A stretch of DNA of 64,000 bases from Aquamicrobium sp. LC103 (GTDB lineage Bacteria > Pseudomonadota > Alphaproteobacteria > Rhizobiales > Rhizobiaceae). A program made the translations under genes and the position numbers. Positions 40,890 to 49,961 of this stretch are shown one piece after another. The notes under the pieces are model-generated. The model was given only the letters and a program-made list of their open reading frames with translations. It was not told the origin of the DNA and searched no databases. Every line of letters starts with the position of its first letter. Positions within the stretch are counted from its first letter, which is position 1. The stretch is taken from contig NZ_LBCQ02000017.1 of assembly GCF_001014615.2 (NCBI RefSeq), forward strand, positions 1 through 64,000, written 5' to 3'.

Positions 40890-41666
40890 ATGACGAACCG
40901 GCAGGGAATTCCTATCTGGTATGAACTCATCACGGCGGACGCCGATGCGGCCGAGCGCTTCTACGGCAGTGTGCTTGGCTGGCGGTTCGAGCGTATGCCC
41001 GCAACCCCGGACATGGACTATCGCATCGCGAGCGCGCACAGCACGGCGGTCGCTGGGCTGATGCAGCAACCTGACGGCCAGCAGATGCCGTTGCGATGGC
41101 TCATCTATTTCGGCGTCGAGGACGTCGACCACAGCGCGCGGGACGCCGGGCAAGCGGGCGCATCCGTTCACGTGCCGCCAACCGATATTCCCGAAGTCGG
41201 ACGCTTTGCCTTTCTTTCCGATCCGCAGGGCGCGCTCTTCTACCTGATGCGCGGCGCAAGCGAAGAAGACAGCCGGGCATTCCGGTGCGGCGAAAACGTG
41301 CCGCAGGGCCATGCGATCTGGAACGAGCTCACAGCGGCTGATCCTGACGCCGCCATCGCATTCTACGGCGCGCTTCTCGGCCTGCGCCGGGAGGGCGGAA
41401 TGCCGATGGGGGAACTCGGCGACTACAGTTTCATTCATGCGGGGCCGGACTGCATCGGAGCGGTGATGGGCGAAGTGCCGAACGGACAGCCGGGCTGGCT
41501 GGTGTATTTCTCGGTCGACGATATCGACGAGGCCGTGAATCGGCTTGGTCAGGCCGGCGGGCGTGCGGTTCAGGGACCCGACGAGATCCCCGGCAACTGC
41601 TTCGCGCTCGTCGCCGAGGACGACCGGGGCGCACGCTTCGGCCTTGTTGGACCGCGAACCGGCTGA
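40890..41666 (+). CDS. Double VOC-domain protein
   Basis: A 258-residue protein with two complete VOC halves. The first reads WYELITADADAAERFYGSVLGW and the second WNELTAADPDAAIAFYGALLGL, each ending in a FxxxxDPQGA or DDRGARFGL strand. It resembles the two-domain glyoxalase-like hydroxylase/CFP30B group. It starts five bases after the DUF1428 gene and is certainly cotranscribed. Substrate unknown. Confidence 0.85.
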   Translation: MTNRQGIPIWYELITADADAAERFYGSVLGWRFERMPATPDMDYRIASAHSTAVAGLMQQPDGQQMPLRWLIYFGVEDVDHSARDAGQAGASVHVPPTDIPEVGRFAFLSDPQGALFYLMRGASEEDSRAFRCGENVPQGHAIWNELTAADPDAAIAFYGALLGLRREGGMPMGELGDYSFIHAGPDCIGAVMGEVPNGQPGWLVYFSVDDIDEAVNRLGQAGGRAVQGPDEIPGNCFALVAEDDRGARFGLVGPRTG

Positions 41667-41753
41667 CACCGCCGGCATGGCGGCAATTCATCCGCGGTGG
41701 CTGGCGGTTTCGCGCCAATCTCTGCCAGAGCTTCAGAAGCGAAAGGACAAGCA

Positions 41754-42233
41754 ATGACGATTGCCAAGAACACCATCTGCATCTGGTACGACAAGGACGC
41801 CGAGGCCGCGGCCCGATTCTATGCCGAGGTTTTTCCTGACAGCTCGGTGACCGCCGTCCACCGTGCTCCGAGCGATTATCCGGCCGGCAAGGCGGGTGAC
41901 GTGCTGACGGTCGACTTCACGGTCGCCGGCATCCCCTGCATCGGCCTCAACGGCGGGCCGGCATTCAAGCACAGCGAAGCCTTTTCGTTCCAGATCGCCA
42001 CCAACGATCAGGAAGAGACAGACCGCTACTGGAACGCCATCGTCGGCAATGGCGGTCAAGAAAGCGCCTGCGGCTGGTGCAAGGACAGATGGGGCGTCAA
42101 CTGGCAGATCACGCCGCGCGTGCTGACGGAGGCGATGGCAGCCGGTGGGGCTGAAGCAAAACGCGCCTTCGAGGCGATGATGGACATGAAGAAGATCGAC
42201 GTCGCCACGATCGAGGCAGCGCGGCGAGGCTGA
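41754..42233 (+). CDS. PhnB-like VOC protein
   Basis: A 159-residue PhnB/3-demethylubiquinone-methyltransferase-like VOC protein. Signatures are ICIWYDKDAEAAARFYAEVFPDS, IPCIGLNGGPAFKHSEAFSFQI and the CGWCKDRWGVNWQITPRVL block, in which Cys residues flank the sheet. ATG 41754 follows AAGGA. It ends the cassette and converges on the TetR gene. The name in databases implies methyl transfer but the fold is a VOC; function is unproven. Confidence 0.87.
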   Translation: MTIAKNTICIWYDKDAEAAARFYAEVFPDSSVTAVHRAPSDYPAGKAGDVLTVDFTVAGIPCIGLNGGPAFKHSEAFSFQIATNDQEETDRYWNAIVGNGGQESACGWCKDRWGVNWQITPRVLTEAMAAGGAEAKRAFEAMMDMKKIDVATIEAARRG

Positions 42234-42374
42234 TGACGCCCGCGTATGTGAACCTCACATGGCAAAGGCAGGTTTCGTGGCCGACGACAAGCCAATCACG
42301 CTTATCTCGCGGCCCAGCTCACGGTTGCGCGGGACAAGCTCAGGCCCTGAGCGAGATAGATCGCGTGACGATGG

Positions 42375-42998
42375 TCAACCCCTTGGCTCGGAGTTGATCG
42401 GACCGGCGGATCTTAGGCAAACCTGTGTGAGACTGTCGACCAGGCGCCCCTCCTCGTCGGTTTCAAGCGCATTGCTCAAGGGTCCGACCAGGGCTTCCAC
42501 GATGGCCCCGACAATGCACATGGAGGTGACCCGGGCGTCCTGGTAAACGAATTCGTCTGCATTGATGCCTTCGTTGATCACATCTTCTATGATCGCACGA
42601 TAGGGCTCACGAAACCTCAGCCTTTCCGCATCGATTTCCTGATTGACGGATTCGACCAGCAAAGCCCACGCCAGCTTGCGGCCCGCAAGCGCCCGTCGGG
42701 CGAATGTCTCCACCATTCGTGCCAAGCGTTCGCGAGCTGTGCCGTGCGCTTCCGCAACCTCGCGAAACGCCTCGATCTCATGTCGGGACGCTCGCTGATA
42801 CACCTCTGAAAAGAGAGCGGTCTTCGAGGGAAAGTGAACGTAGACGCTGCCTGTCGAAACACCGGCCTCCTTTGCGATGTCGGGAATACCCGTGCCTCCA
42901 TAACCGGATTCTGCCACGAGACGATGCGCCGCCGTCACGATCTGTTCGCGTGCGGCGTCGATCCGGCTTTGCATCTTAGGCGTTCGGCGATAAACCAT
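42375..42998 (-). CDS. TetR family transcriptional regulator
   Basis: A 207-residue TetR repressor. The N-terminal HTH reads IVTAAHRLVAESGYGGTGIPDIAKEAGVSTGSVYVHFPSK, and the C-terminal ligand domain is helical. The start at ATG 42998 gives a typical short leader. A small inverted repeat lies just upstream (43007-43018), indicating autoregulation. It converges on the VOC/GST/DUF1428 run, but its own-site sequence differs from the 28-base palindrome, so control of that cassette is uncertain. Confidence 0.9.
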   Translation of the reverse strand: MVYRRTPKMQSRIDAAREQIVTAAHRLVAESGYGGTGIPDIAKEAGVSTGSVYVHFPSKTALFSEVYQRASRHEIEAFREVAEAHGTARERLARMVETFARRALAGRKLAWALLVESVNQEIDAERLRFREPYRAIIEDVINEGINADEFVYQDARVTSMCIVGAIVEALVGPLSNALETDEEGRLVDSLTQVCLRSAGPINSEPRG

Positions 42999-43006
42999 TA
43001 AGAATT

Positions 43007-43018
43007 GAACTCCAGTTC
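43007..43018. promoter_or_regulatory. TetR autoregulatory site candidate
   Basis: Arms GAACT (43007-43011) and AGTTC (43014-43018) separated by CC, nine bases before the TetR start. Such compact GAACT/AGTTC repeats are common operators of TetR proteins. Confidence 0.45.
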
Positions 43019-43328
43019 ATTCTTTTGTATGGTGCCTTCTTATAACAGATTGACCCTTCGTGTCTCGGTCTTGAGGAGGTCAGGATGAAGCACTTCAAGC
43101 GGACCTTGGCAACGCGCCGCTCATTGCCTTTGACGAGAAGCGCGACGCCCGTGAGGAAACGCTGCGTTTCATCGTTGTCGATGCCAAACACGCTGCGTGA
43201 GGTCCGTGAAGTCTAACTGTCAGCCGCGATCTGCTCGGCCATAGTATGGCGCCGACCTGTTCACCTCAGCCCGCAACCCACGTTTTCCTACCTCCGCTTC
43301 TTGCATCGCCCCCTACGGAGATATTCCC
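43019..43328. other. 310-base gap with a short coding-like scrap
   Basis: Bases 43075-43200 hold a plus-strand frame without a start, ending ETLRFIVVDAKHAA, which looks protein-like but is only about 40 codons. It overlaps a GGAGG-preceded ATG in another frame (43085). Neither is called as a gene. Upstream signals for the exported protein at 43329 must also lie here. Confidence 0.25.
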
Positions 43329-43856
43329 ATGAGACTAGTCTTTGCAGCCGCTTTCCTTGCTGGCTGGCTTTTCGGACTTTCGGCGAACGCACAAAATCCC
43401 GAAGCCGACGTTGCCTTCGAAATGCCCGTCGATGTCAAAAATTGGCGACCGGACATCATCGGGCAGAACGGTGTGTATCGGTTTCAGCAGGTGCAAGGCG
43501 GCTGCCAGATCACCTTCGTGCAGAATCTCGGCGCTGATGCGGCAAAGGCCGCGGGGCGCACGCCACACGATACGATCGAGGCCTATGTGCAGCAATTGAG
43601 TGTGCAGGTCGGCGACTTAACGAGGAGCAAGACGCCGGATATGGAGCTGCACGCCAGCAACGGCGAACCGGTGGCCTTCTTCTCGGAGGAGATCAGCTAT
43701 CGCGGACAGGATGGCACTGATTATCGCAACCGGATAGCGACCCAATGGGTAAATGCGGTGGAACTGCTGATCATCGCCGCCTGTCCGTCCAGCGAATGGG
43801 AAGCCCAATCAGCAGCTATCGACGCTTTCATCACCAAGGTGTCCGTACATCGCTGA
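43329..43856 (+). CDS. Exported hypothetical protein
   Basis: A 175-residue protein with a clear signal peptide (MRLVFAAAFLAGWLFGLSANAQ, cleaved near residue 22). The mature part has two cysteines (GGCQITF and AACPSS) that may form a disulfide, and no catalytic motif. No family is recognised. It is ten bases upstream of a membrane-protein gene on the same strand, so they are probably one operon. Confidence 0.7.
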   Translation: MRLVFAAAFLAGWLFGLSANAQNPEADVAFEMPVDVKNWRPDIIGQNGVYRFQQVQGGCQITFVQNLGADAAKAAGRTPHDTIEAYVQQLSVQVGDLTRSKTPDMELHASNGEPVAFFSEEISYRGQDGTDYRNRIATQWVNAVELLIIAACPSSEWEAQSAAIDAFITKVSVHR

Positions 43857-43866
43857 GGGGCAAGCT

Positions 43867-44412
43867 ATGCAGACTGCTCTTGAACCAATTGATACGTCGC
43901 AGGAAACGACCCTGGTCGCGGTGCCACAAAAGGTTTGGCCATTCGCCCTCGGCGCGTTTTTGATGGCCGGTCTTTGCGGTGCGGCCGTCTGGCCGCTATT
44001 TCGCGAGCCTAGCATCCTTGAGCGAGCGTCTCTCTGGATCGGTGTTGTTTTCTTCGGAGGCGGCGGTGCATTCGTGTCGCTGCAGGGATTGGGCGTCGTT
44101 CGGCCGGTTATTACACTATCGCCAGAAGGCTTCACTGCGACACGGGTTGCCTCACAGATTGTTCCTTGGAGCGCCGTCCTGGGCGTTCGGACATGGTCTT
44201 CGATGGGAAGCACGCTGATCATCGTGAAAGTAACGGACGAGGTTTGGCGCGGACCGGGGATTTCGCTGACGGCGCGCTTGACCCGTGCTGCCAATCGCTG
44301 GCTGGGCATTGACGGACTGGCCATCTCGTTCATGGGAATGCCGATATCCACCAAGGATCTGCTGAAGCTGTTCCGCACCTATGCGCGGGAGCACCGGCGG
44401 CCGCGGAAATAG
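43867..44412 (+). CDS. Membrane protein of unknown function with PH-like domain
   Basis: A 181-residue protein. Two membrane segments lie near residues 25-45 and 58-78. The C-terminal soluble part starts VITLSPEGFTATR and resembles the STM3941/bacterial PH-like fold, a group of unknown role. It follows the exported protein by ten bases. Confidence 0.65.
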   Translation: MQTALEPIDTSQETTLVAVPQKVWPFALGAFLMAGLCGAAVWPLFREPSILERASLWIGVVFFGGGGAFVSLQGLGVVRPVITLSPEGFTATRVASQIVPWSAVLGVRTWSSMGSTLIIVKVTDEVWRGPGISLTARLTRAANRWLGIDGLAISFMGMPISTKDLLKLFRTYAREHRRPRK

Positions 44413-44484
44413 AAATGGCATGAAGTGTGGCGCCTCGGCGAACGGCGTGACCAGGCCGGAAGGCAATCACCAGGAGAAACGGAT

Positions 44485-44874
44485 ATGCGCCAATACAATG
44501 TAGCTCGAATCTCGTCAAATACCCGAAAAGCAGGAATCGTATTTGGCGGATGGTACAGTGCAGCGTTTCTGGTGATCCTTGTATTAAGCCAACCAGCCTG
44601 GACGCACACAGAACATTTCCCTGAAGCACAAGAAACGAATGAGCAATTGATCGCGCTTTACGACGCTGCCGCAGATTTGTGCGTCCGCAGTCCCAGCCGA
44701 GACGTCGAAGTGGCGGTCGCCTGCCAATCGATAGCGATCTATGGCATGGCCCTCAACGAGCGCGGCATGTGTCGCGGGAAGAAAGACGAGGCCAACGCCT
44801 TCCATAAATGGCACGAATGCCAAACCGACTCGATGCGCTTTCCTGAAGTCGAGGTCCCTGCAGGTTTCCAATAG
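44485..44874 (+). CDS. Small exported or membrane-anchored hypothetical protein
   Basis: About 129 residues. The start at ATG 44485 has AGGAGA upstream; an alternative GTG 60 bases earlier adds a leader without support. An N-terminal hydrophobic segment (residues 17-38) could be a signal peptide ending near AWTHTE. The mature part has four cysteines (DLCVRS, VACQS, GMCRGK, HECQT) suggesting disulfides. No family is recognised. Confidence 0.6.
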   Translation: MRQYNVARISSNTRKAGIVFGGWYSAAFLVILVLSQPAWTHTEHFPEAQETNEQLIALYDAAADLCVRSPSRDVEVAVACQSIAIYGMALNERGMCRGKKDEANAFHKWHECQTDSMRFPEVEVPAGFQ

Positions 44875-45028
44875 TCGTCGCCGGAAAGAGCGGTTCTTGA
44901 TCGAAGCGTCACCGGCATTCGCAATACCGGTAGTTTGCTCAGGACCCGTCAGCCGCGACGCGCAGCGTCATCACCCTCGCCTTTTGCGTCTGGAAAGAGA
45001 CCAGATTCGCGTAAGCGTACCATATTCG

Positions 45029-48000
45029 TCAGAACTGGACGTTGAAGCTCGTCTTCACGCCGTGATCCTGTGCTCGCGAAGCGATCTGGCCGGAATAGTG
45101 GATGGCGAAGCTAGCCGTCGACGAGACATCGATGTCGACGCCGGCCTCCAGCGTCAGCGCATCACGCGCGATCGAAACGCCCGATACCGTGAACGCATCG
45201 CCACCTCCGAAGTAGAGTGTCGCATCTGGCGTGCCATTGCCAAAGGCGTGACGCCAGCCGACCATGCCGGTGAGGCGGGCGGTCCTCGCCTGGCCCATGG
45301 CCAGTTCCGTTTCCGCCCGCACGCCGAGCGTGGTGTAGGTGGCATCGACGGTCTCGCGAGCCGCATTCAAAGCCGCGGCCCCGCCATCCTCAGCAAAGCC
45401 TCGCGTCGAATGGCGGACATGGGCGAGGTTGGCGAAGGGTTCGAAACGCGCGGCACCTGCCGTGAAGCCGTAGCCGAGCTCGCCGAAGAGCTGCCCGGTG
45501 CCGGCCCGGTAGCTCGATGAGAGCGTATCAGAAAATCCGTTGAACGCTGCGGTGCGGTCGATCTCCATGTCGTGCCAGCTATAGGCTCCGCCGAGACGCA
45601 CGCCGAACCCGCCGATCTCGGTGCCGCCATAGGCACCGAGATGATAGCTCGCCGCCGAGCCGGAAGAGCTCCGGTCGTCGACGTCGAACTCCGTGTGGCC
45701 GTAGCCGGCAAGGAGGCCAAGGCGCCAATCGCCGGCAGCCGCATCGGTGCCGAGCACGAACCCGCCGAGCGACCGCTCGAGCGATGCGGCGTTGCCGTCG
45801 CTCTCCCATTCGCCGCGGGCGCCGAAGCCCTGGCCCCAGAACTCGATCCCGTCGAGCACAGACGCCGTTTGCGGCGCCGCCACGCTGTCCGATGCCGCGC
45901 GGATCCGGCTGATGGCCGCCTCGCGCGTGAACCGGCTGTCCTCGACGAGCACGGTCTTAGCCGAGGCATGGATCTCACCCGAGACCGCGTCGAACGCGTC
46001 TCGCGCATCCTCGATGTCACCGAGCGCGGCAATGGCCGAGAACACTTGCCCGGCGCCGACCGACTGGATGCCGCTGGCAGCGGCCTTCTGGTTGGGGGTC
46101 AGCGCCACATCGGCAAAGTCGGTCGTCTGGGCCAGCGTCACGTAGGCGTTGCTGGCGTCGTAGGTCAGCATCGGCGTGATGAACAGCGAGCCCGAGGCGA
46201 ACGCCACGCCATCGAACCCGCCGACCACCCCGCCGCCGGCGGTGACGATGGCATATGGAGTATCGATGCTGACATCGGGGAGGGGCAGCACGTCCACGAG
46301 CCCGCCATTGATCGTGGCCGTGCCGGCCGCATTGACGAGATCGGCGTTGCCGAGGCCGTTGACTTCAACCACGAGCTGACTGCCGGCATCGAAGATGATG
46401 CTACCGACATCGAGCGTGCCGATGGAGTTGCCCGGCGCTACCGTGCCGTTCGAAGCGACGGTCACGTCGCCCGCCGCGCCCGATCCGCCGAGCGTGCCGC
46501 CGGCATCGACATCGACGGTGCCGCCCAGGACGCCGTCAACGACAAGCGTGCCGCCCCAGATCCTCGTCATGCCGGAAAAGAGCGCGCTGTCTGCCGTCAG
46601 GATCGTCCTACCGCCGCCGTGCTCAATATCCGCATTGCCCTTGAGGATTGGATCGAACCGGTATTCCTCGTCGGTGTGGGAGAAGAACAAGCTGCTATCG
46701 CCAGCGCCGAACTGGATCCTGGTCGCGCCGATGGTTCCCGCGCTATTGCCGTTGCCGATGCTGATGGTGCCGTGGGAGCCGGCCTGCGTACCGACCAACA
46801 CCGTGCCCGCGCCGCCGCCGACGGTGACCGACCCGCCATTCTCGACCACCAGCGTGCCGGCGCCCGCATCGCCGAGGGTTAGTGTCCCCGTCGAAATCGC
46901 GCCGCCGTCCGCCCACAGGGCCCCGCCACCAGCGACCGCGCCCACCACGGTGTTCCCGACGAGGCTCGCGGTCGCGCCGTCCGTCACGGCAAAGGTGCCG
47001 ATGCCGGATTCGCCGATGGTGGCGTCCCCCAGCCCCTGCCAGCTCGATCCGGATCCACTGACCTCGGCTATCCCCATGGAACCATTCGACTGGCCGATCA
47101 GCAGGTTCCCGTCATGCTTGACTGAAGCGCCTCCCGCGACGGTGAATTCGCCGAGACCGGACTTGGCGATCTCGATCGCTACGCCCGCTTCGAGCGCGGT
47201 GCTCGCCCCCATCAAGGCTATGGTGCCACGCCCGTTGACGTCGGCGCCGAGCCGGACATAGCTGACTGCATCGATCCTGGCTCCGCCGCCGGCGGTCACG
47301 ATCCCCTCGCCAAACTGGCCGACATAGATGTCGTCGGCAGTGTTCGCCCAGACCGTGCCGGGGCCGGACAGATGCACTTCGCCGACGCTGCCGGCCTGCT
47401 GACCCATCGAGGTGATACCAGTTTCGAGCCATGCGCCATCCGAGACGGAAATGGTCGCCTTGCCTGCCTCGGCGATGGTTACCAGGTTGGCCGTAAAGGT
47501 AGAGCCCTGCCCTTTGATCACCATGTCGGCAGTGCCGGTTGCGCCTATACCGAACACTGCATTATGCCCGGCGTTGCCCAGCGCCCCGCCGTTTTCGATA
47601 TACAGGACTGCAGAACCATGGACGCCAGCCATCAAGTCGCCGAAGATCAGCCTGGCACCCGTTCCGCTGACGGTCACCCGACCGCTGCCGGTTGCATCGT
47701 CACCCAAGTTCAGGGTCTGCGCCACGTCCAGGCTGGCACCGTTCCGCACCTGCAGGTCGCCGCGGCCGCCATTGCCGATAAAGGCATGTTCCTGAACCTC
47801 CCAACTGGTTCCCTCACCGGAAATGTCGAGAGAACCGTCTCCGGACTCAAAGACCCCCAGGGTCAACAATCCGCCGGTGACCGCCACGGCACCATCCGTC
47901 AGGCTGGCGGTTCCCTTCCCCCACGAGCCTATCCCCAGATGATCGGTTAGCGCAAAGCTCGAGCCGTTGCCGGTGACTGTCAGTGTTCCCTCGTTGAAAT

Positions 48001-48433
48001 GGCCCACGACAAGATCCGTCGAACTGAGCGAGGCGCCATCGTTGACCGTGACAGTGCCCTTGCCACTTGAACCGACCTGGATAACCAATCCCGTAGCCGT
48101 GAGATCCGAGCCGGTTCCGGAGACGGTCACCGTGCCGACGCCGTTGTCGGCACGGCCCACAACGATGACATCGGCCGAAACGATGCCGCCATTTTCTATG
48201 ATAAGTGTGCCGGCCCCGGTATCACCGACTATGAGGGTCTCACCCACCAGGTTCCATGGGGAGGGATGATCTCCCGGCACCGTGACGATCTGGCCGCTAT
48301 CGATGCTTTCTTCGGCGCGGGCGGGCGTGAGCGCCAAGGTGAGCGCGGTGGCCGATACCCCGGTAAGCGCCATTGTCATGAGCCGGCGGTAGGCGTTGGC
48401 CTTCCCCCGGAAGGTGGAAACGAATGTCGACAT
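45029..48433 (-). CDS. Large autotransporter (type Va secretion)
   Basis: A 1134-residue autotransporter. A long, extended signal peptide (MSTFVSTFRGKANAYRRL and a hydrophobic core ending near TPARAEE) is followed by some 700 residues of degenerate beta-helical repeats of about 20-50 residues with recurring VGxxGxGTxxVxxG phrasing. A passenger-associated repeat (FSGMTRIWGGTLVVDGVL) precedes the C-terminal barrel of about 280 residues, ending in the aromatic FNVQF. ATG 48433 is used, with AGAGGA upstream. Probably a surface adhesin; no protease motif is seen. Confidence 0.9.
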   Translation of the reverse strand: MSTFVSTFRGKANAYRRLMTMALTGVSATALTLALTPARAEESIDSGQIVTVPGDHPSPWNLVGETLIVGDTGAGTLIIENGGIVSADVIVVGRADNGVGTVTVSGTGSDLTATGLVIQVGSSGKGTVTVNDGASLSSTDLVVGHFNEGTLTVTGNGSSFALTDHLGIGSWGKGTASLTDGAVAVTGGLLTLGVFESGDGSLDISGEGTSWEVQEHAFIGNGGRGDLQVRNGASLDVAQTLNLGDDATGSGRVTVSGTGARLIFGDLMAGVHGSAVLYIENGGALGNAGHNAVFGIGATGTADMVIKGQGSTFTANLVTIAEAGKATISVSDGAWLETGITSMGQQAGSVGEVHLSGPGTVWANTADDIYVGQFGEGIVTAGGGARIDAVSYVRLGADVNGRGTIALMGASTALEAGVAIEIAKSGLGEFTVAGGASVKHDGNLLIGQSNGSMGIAEVSGSGSSWQGLGDATIGESGIGTFAVTDGATASLVGNTVVGAVAGGGALWADGGAISTGTLTLGDAGAGTLVVENGGSVTVGGGAGTVLVGTQAGSHGTISIGNGNSAGTIGATRIQFGAGDSSLFFSHTDEEYRFDPILKGNADIEHGGGRTILTADSALFSGMTRIWGGTLVVDGVLGGTVDVDAGGTLGGSGAAGDVTVASNGTVAPGNSIGTLDVGSIIFDAGSQLVVEVNGLGNADLVNAAGTATINGGLVDVLPLPDVSIDTPYAIVTAGGGVVGGFDGVAFASGSLFITPMLTYDASNAYVTLAQTTDFADVALTPNQKAAASGIQSVGAGQVFSAIAALGDIEDARDAFDAVSGEIHASAKTVLVEDSRFTREAAISRIRAASDSVAAPQTASVLDGIEFWGQGFGARGEWESDGNAASLERSLGGFVLGTDAAAGDWRLGLLAGYGHTEFDVDDRSSSGSAASYHLGAYGGTEIGGFGVRLGGAYSWHDMEIDRTAAFNGFSDTLSSSYRAGTGQLFGELGYGFTAGAARFEPFANLAHVRHSTRGFAEDGGAAALNAARETVDATYTTLGVRAETELAMGQARTARLTGMVGWRHAFGNGTPDATLYFGGGDAFTVSGVSIARDALTLEAGVDIDVSSTASFAIHYSGQIASRAQDHGVKTSFNVQF

Positions 48434-48621
48434 GCAATCCTCTCGCCCCGCGACTCGACACAGCCCGACACATGCCGGAACTGATCCGGTTCGCTTTTCG
48501 ATGGGAAGAGGAGCGCCAATCAAGCGGAATGCGCGACCCGCCGGCAAATGTGGCCGCGCGCGCAAGCAAAGTGGCTCTGCCTGCAAAATCCATGGTTAAC
48601 AGCACGATAACGCGGCGCGCT

Positions 48622-49668
48622 TCAGCGCAGCTCGCGAATCCAATGCCACATATGGCGGGCAGCGTCCGCCTGCCAAACTGTAAGGCTACGCCCTTCCGCG
48701 GCGAGCGCGCGCGTCTCGCGAGGGGTCATCTCAAAGGCGCGGCGGAAGGCGCGGATGAAGCTCTTACGGTGGGTGAAGCCATAGCGCCCGGCAATCTCGG
48801 CGACGCTCTCGTGCCGGTGTGCCGGGTCCGTCAGCTCGGCGCGGCAACGGCGCAACCTTTCGGCCTGCACATAGTGCGTGAACCCGCCATGCGGCTCGAA
48901 CAGGTAATAAAGTTTGCGCGTCGACATGGCGAACGCCGCCGCGACGCTTTCGACGGAAAGAATCGGATCGGCGATGCGCGCTTCGACATGGCGGCGGATT
49001 TCGCCGGTCAGCGCCATACGTACAGCGGCAGCGTTCTCATCGGCCACCGCAGCATTGACGGCTGCCGCGGCCAGCTCCAGCGTCGGACCAACGATGGTCG
49101 CGACCTCCCCACGGCGCATTCTTGGCGCGGCCTGGTGGAGGCCTTGCAAATGATTGCGCAAGAGCACCATAAGCGGCGTCTCACCGGGAATGCGGCGCAG
49201 GTTCTGCGCATCGGGCGCCTTAAGAAGCGGCGCAAGCAGGCGGCGGGGAACGGTGAGGTTGAGGCTCGAGAAATCCGAAGTCGCCGTAGCCTGGCGTTGG
49301 GCGAGGTCGGCGATCAACATATCGCCCGGTCCGGCCTCGTCCTCCGTCCCTCTATCGCGTCGCCCGTGCCGGCCGGAAACGCAGATTTGAAAGGTGATGT
49401 GGTCGAGGCCATCCCGACCGATCCGGGTCCGTGAACGATCGAAGCTCTGCGCAGCGCACCGATAGTAGGTCAGTACCACCTCGCCGAAATGAAACGCCTC
49501 GGCGTGGCAGTCCAAATTCTCGTCTCCACCGCCGATGAGGCGCACGTCATAGAGCGCGCCGATCGATTCCTGCCAAACGGAATGCGCCTGCCTGAACGGC
49601 AGGCTTCGCGTGTCCAGCACCGAGCGCGGAACTTGCAATGCGGCATCCGTCAGCGTCGCTATAGGCAT
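48622..49668 (-). CDS. AraC family transcriptional regulator
   Basis: A 348-residue regulator. An N-terminal cupin-like AraC-binding domain spans about residues 30-200. The C-terminal double HTH includes SVESVAAAFAMSTRKLYYLF and SVAEIAGRYGFTHRKSFIRAFRRAF. It lies upstream of the autotransporter gene on the same strand with 188 bases between, and may control it. The N-terminal domain suggests a small-molecule effector. Confidence 0.88.
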   Translation of the reverse strand: MPIATLTDAALQVPRSVLDTRSLPFRQAHSVWQESIGALYDVRLIGGGDENLDCHAEAFHFGEVVLTYYRCAAQSFDRSRTRIGRDGLDHITFQICVSGRHGRRDRGTEDEAGPGDMLIADLAQRQATATSDFSSLNLTVPRRLLAPLLKAPDAQNLRRIPGETPLMVLLRNHLQGLHQAAPRMRRGEVATIVGPTLELAAAAVNAAVADENAAAVRMALTGEIRRHVEARIADPILSVESVAAAFAMSTRKLYYLFEPHGGFTHYVQAERLRRCRAELTDPAHRHESVAEIAGRYGFTHRKSFIRAFRRAFEMTPRETRALAAEGRSLTVWQADAARHMWHWIRELR

Positions 49669-49879
49669 TTCGGGTTCCGGCAGCGTGCGGTCCGCGGCAA
49701 GCTATTCCATCGCCGCACACTCGTAAATCGGGCAGTTTCAATTTCCCGATACCTTCCGTTGAACACCGCTGGAGCCGTAGCCGGCGAGTTCGACGCGCGC
49801 GACTAGAAAACATGCCGTTCGTCAAACTTGCGCTCGTCTGCAACGCCAACAATGTCTAAATCGGCGCCACTTGCGATCT

Positions 49880-49944
49880 CCCCCGCTTCAACGGGGGCAG
49901 AACGATATCGCGGGGGCCAGATTAGATCCGGCCCCCACGATATC
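49880..49944 (-). terminator. Double GC hairpin after the racemase-like gene
   Basis: Two hairpins in tandem. One has arms CCCCCG (49880-49885) and CGGGGG (49892-49897). The other is long: GATATCG plus GGGGGCC (49904-49910, 49912-49918) pair with GGCCCCC plus CGATATC (49930-49936, 49938-49944), with one internal mismatch. Position just after the stop at 49962 fits a transcription end, though no T-run is obvious. Confidence 0.6.
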
Positions 49945-49961
49945 AGGATCAACAAGCTCGA

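Noticed and set aside
45572-46882. 436-codon plus-strand open frame
   Set aside because: It is antisense to the autotransporter barrel and passenger, has no family resemblance and owes its length to the high GC content and repeats of the real gene.
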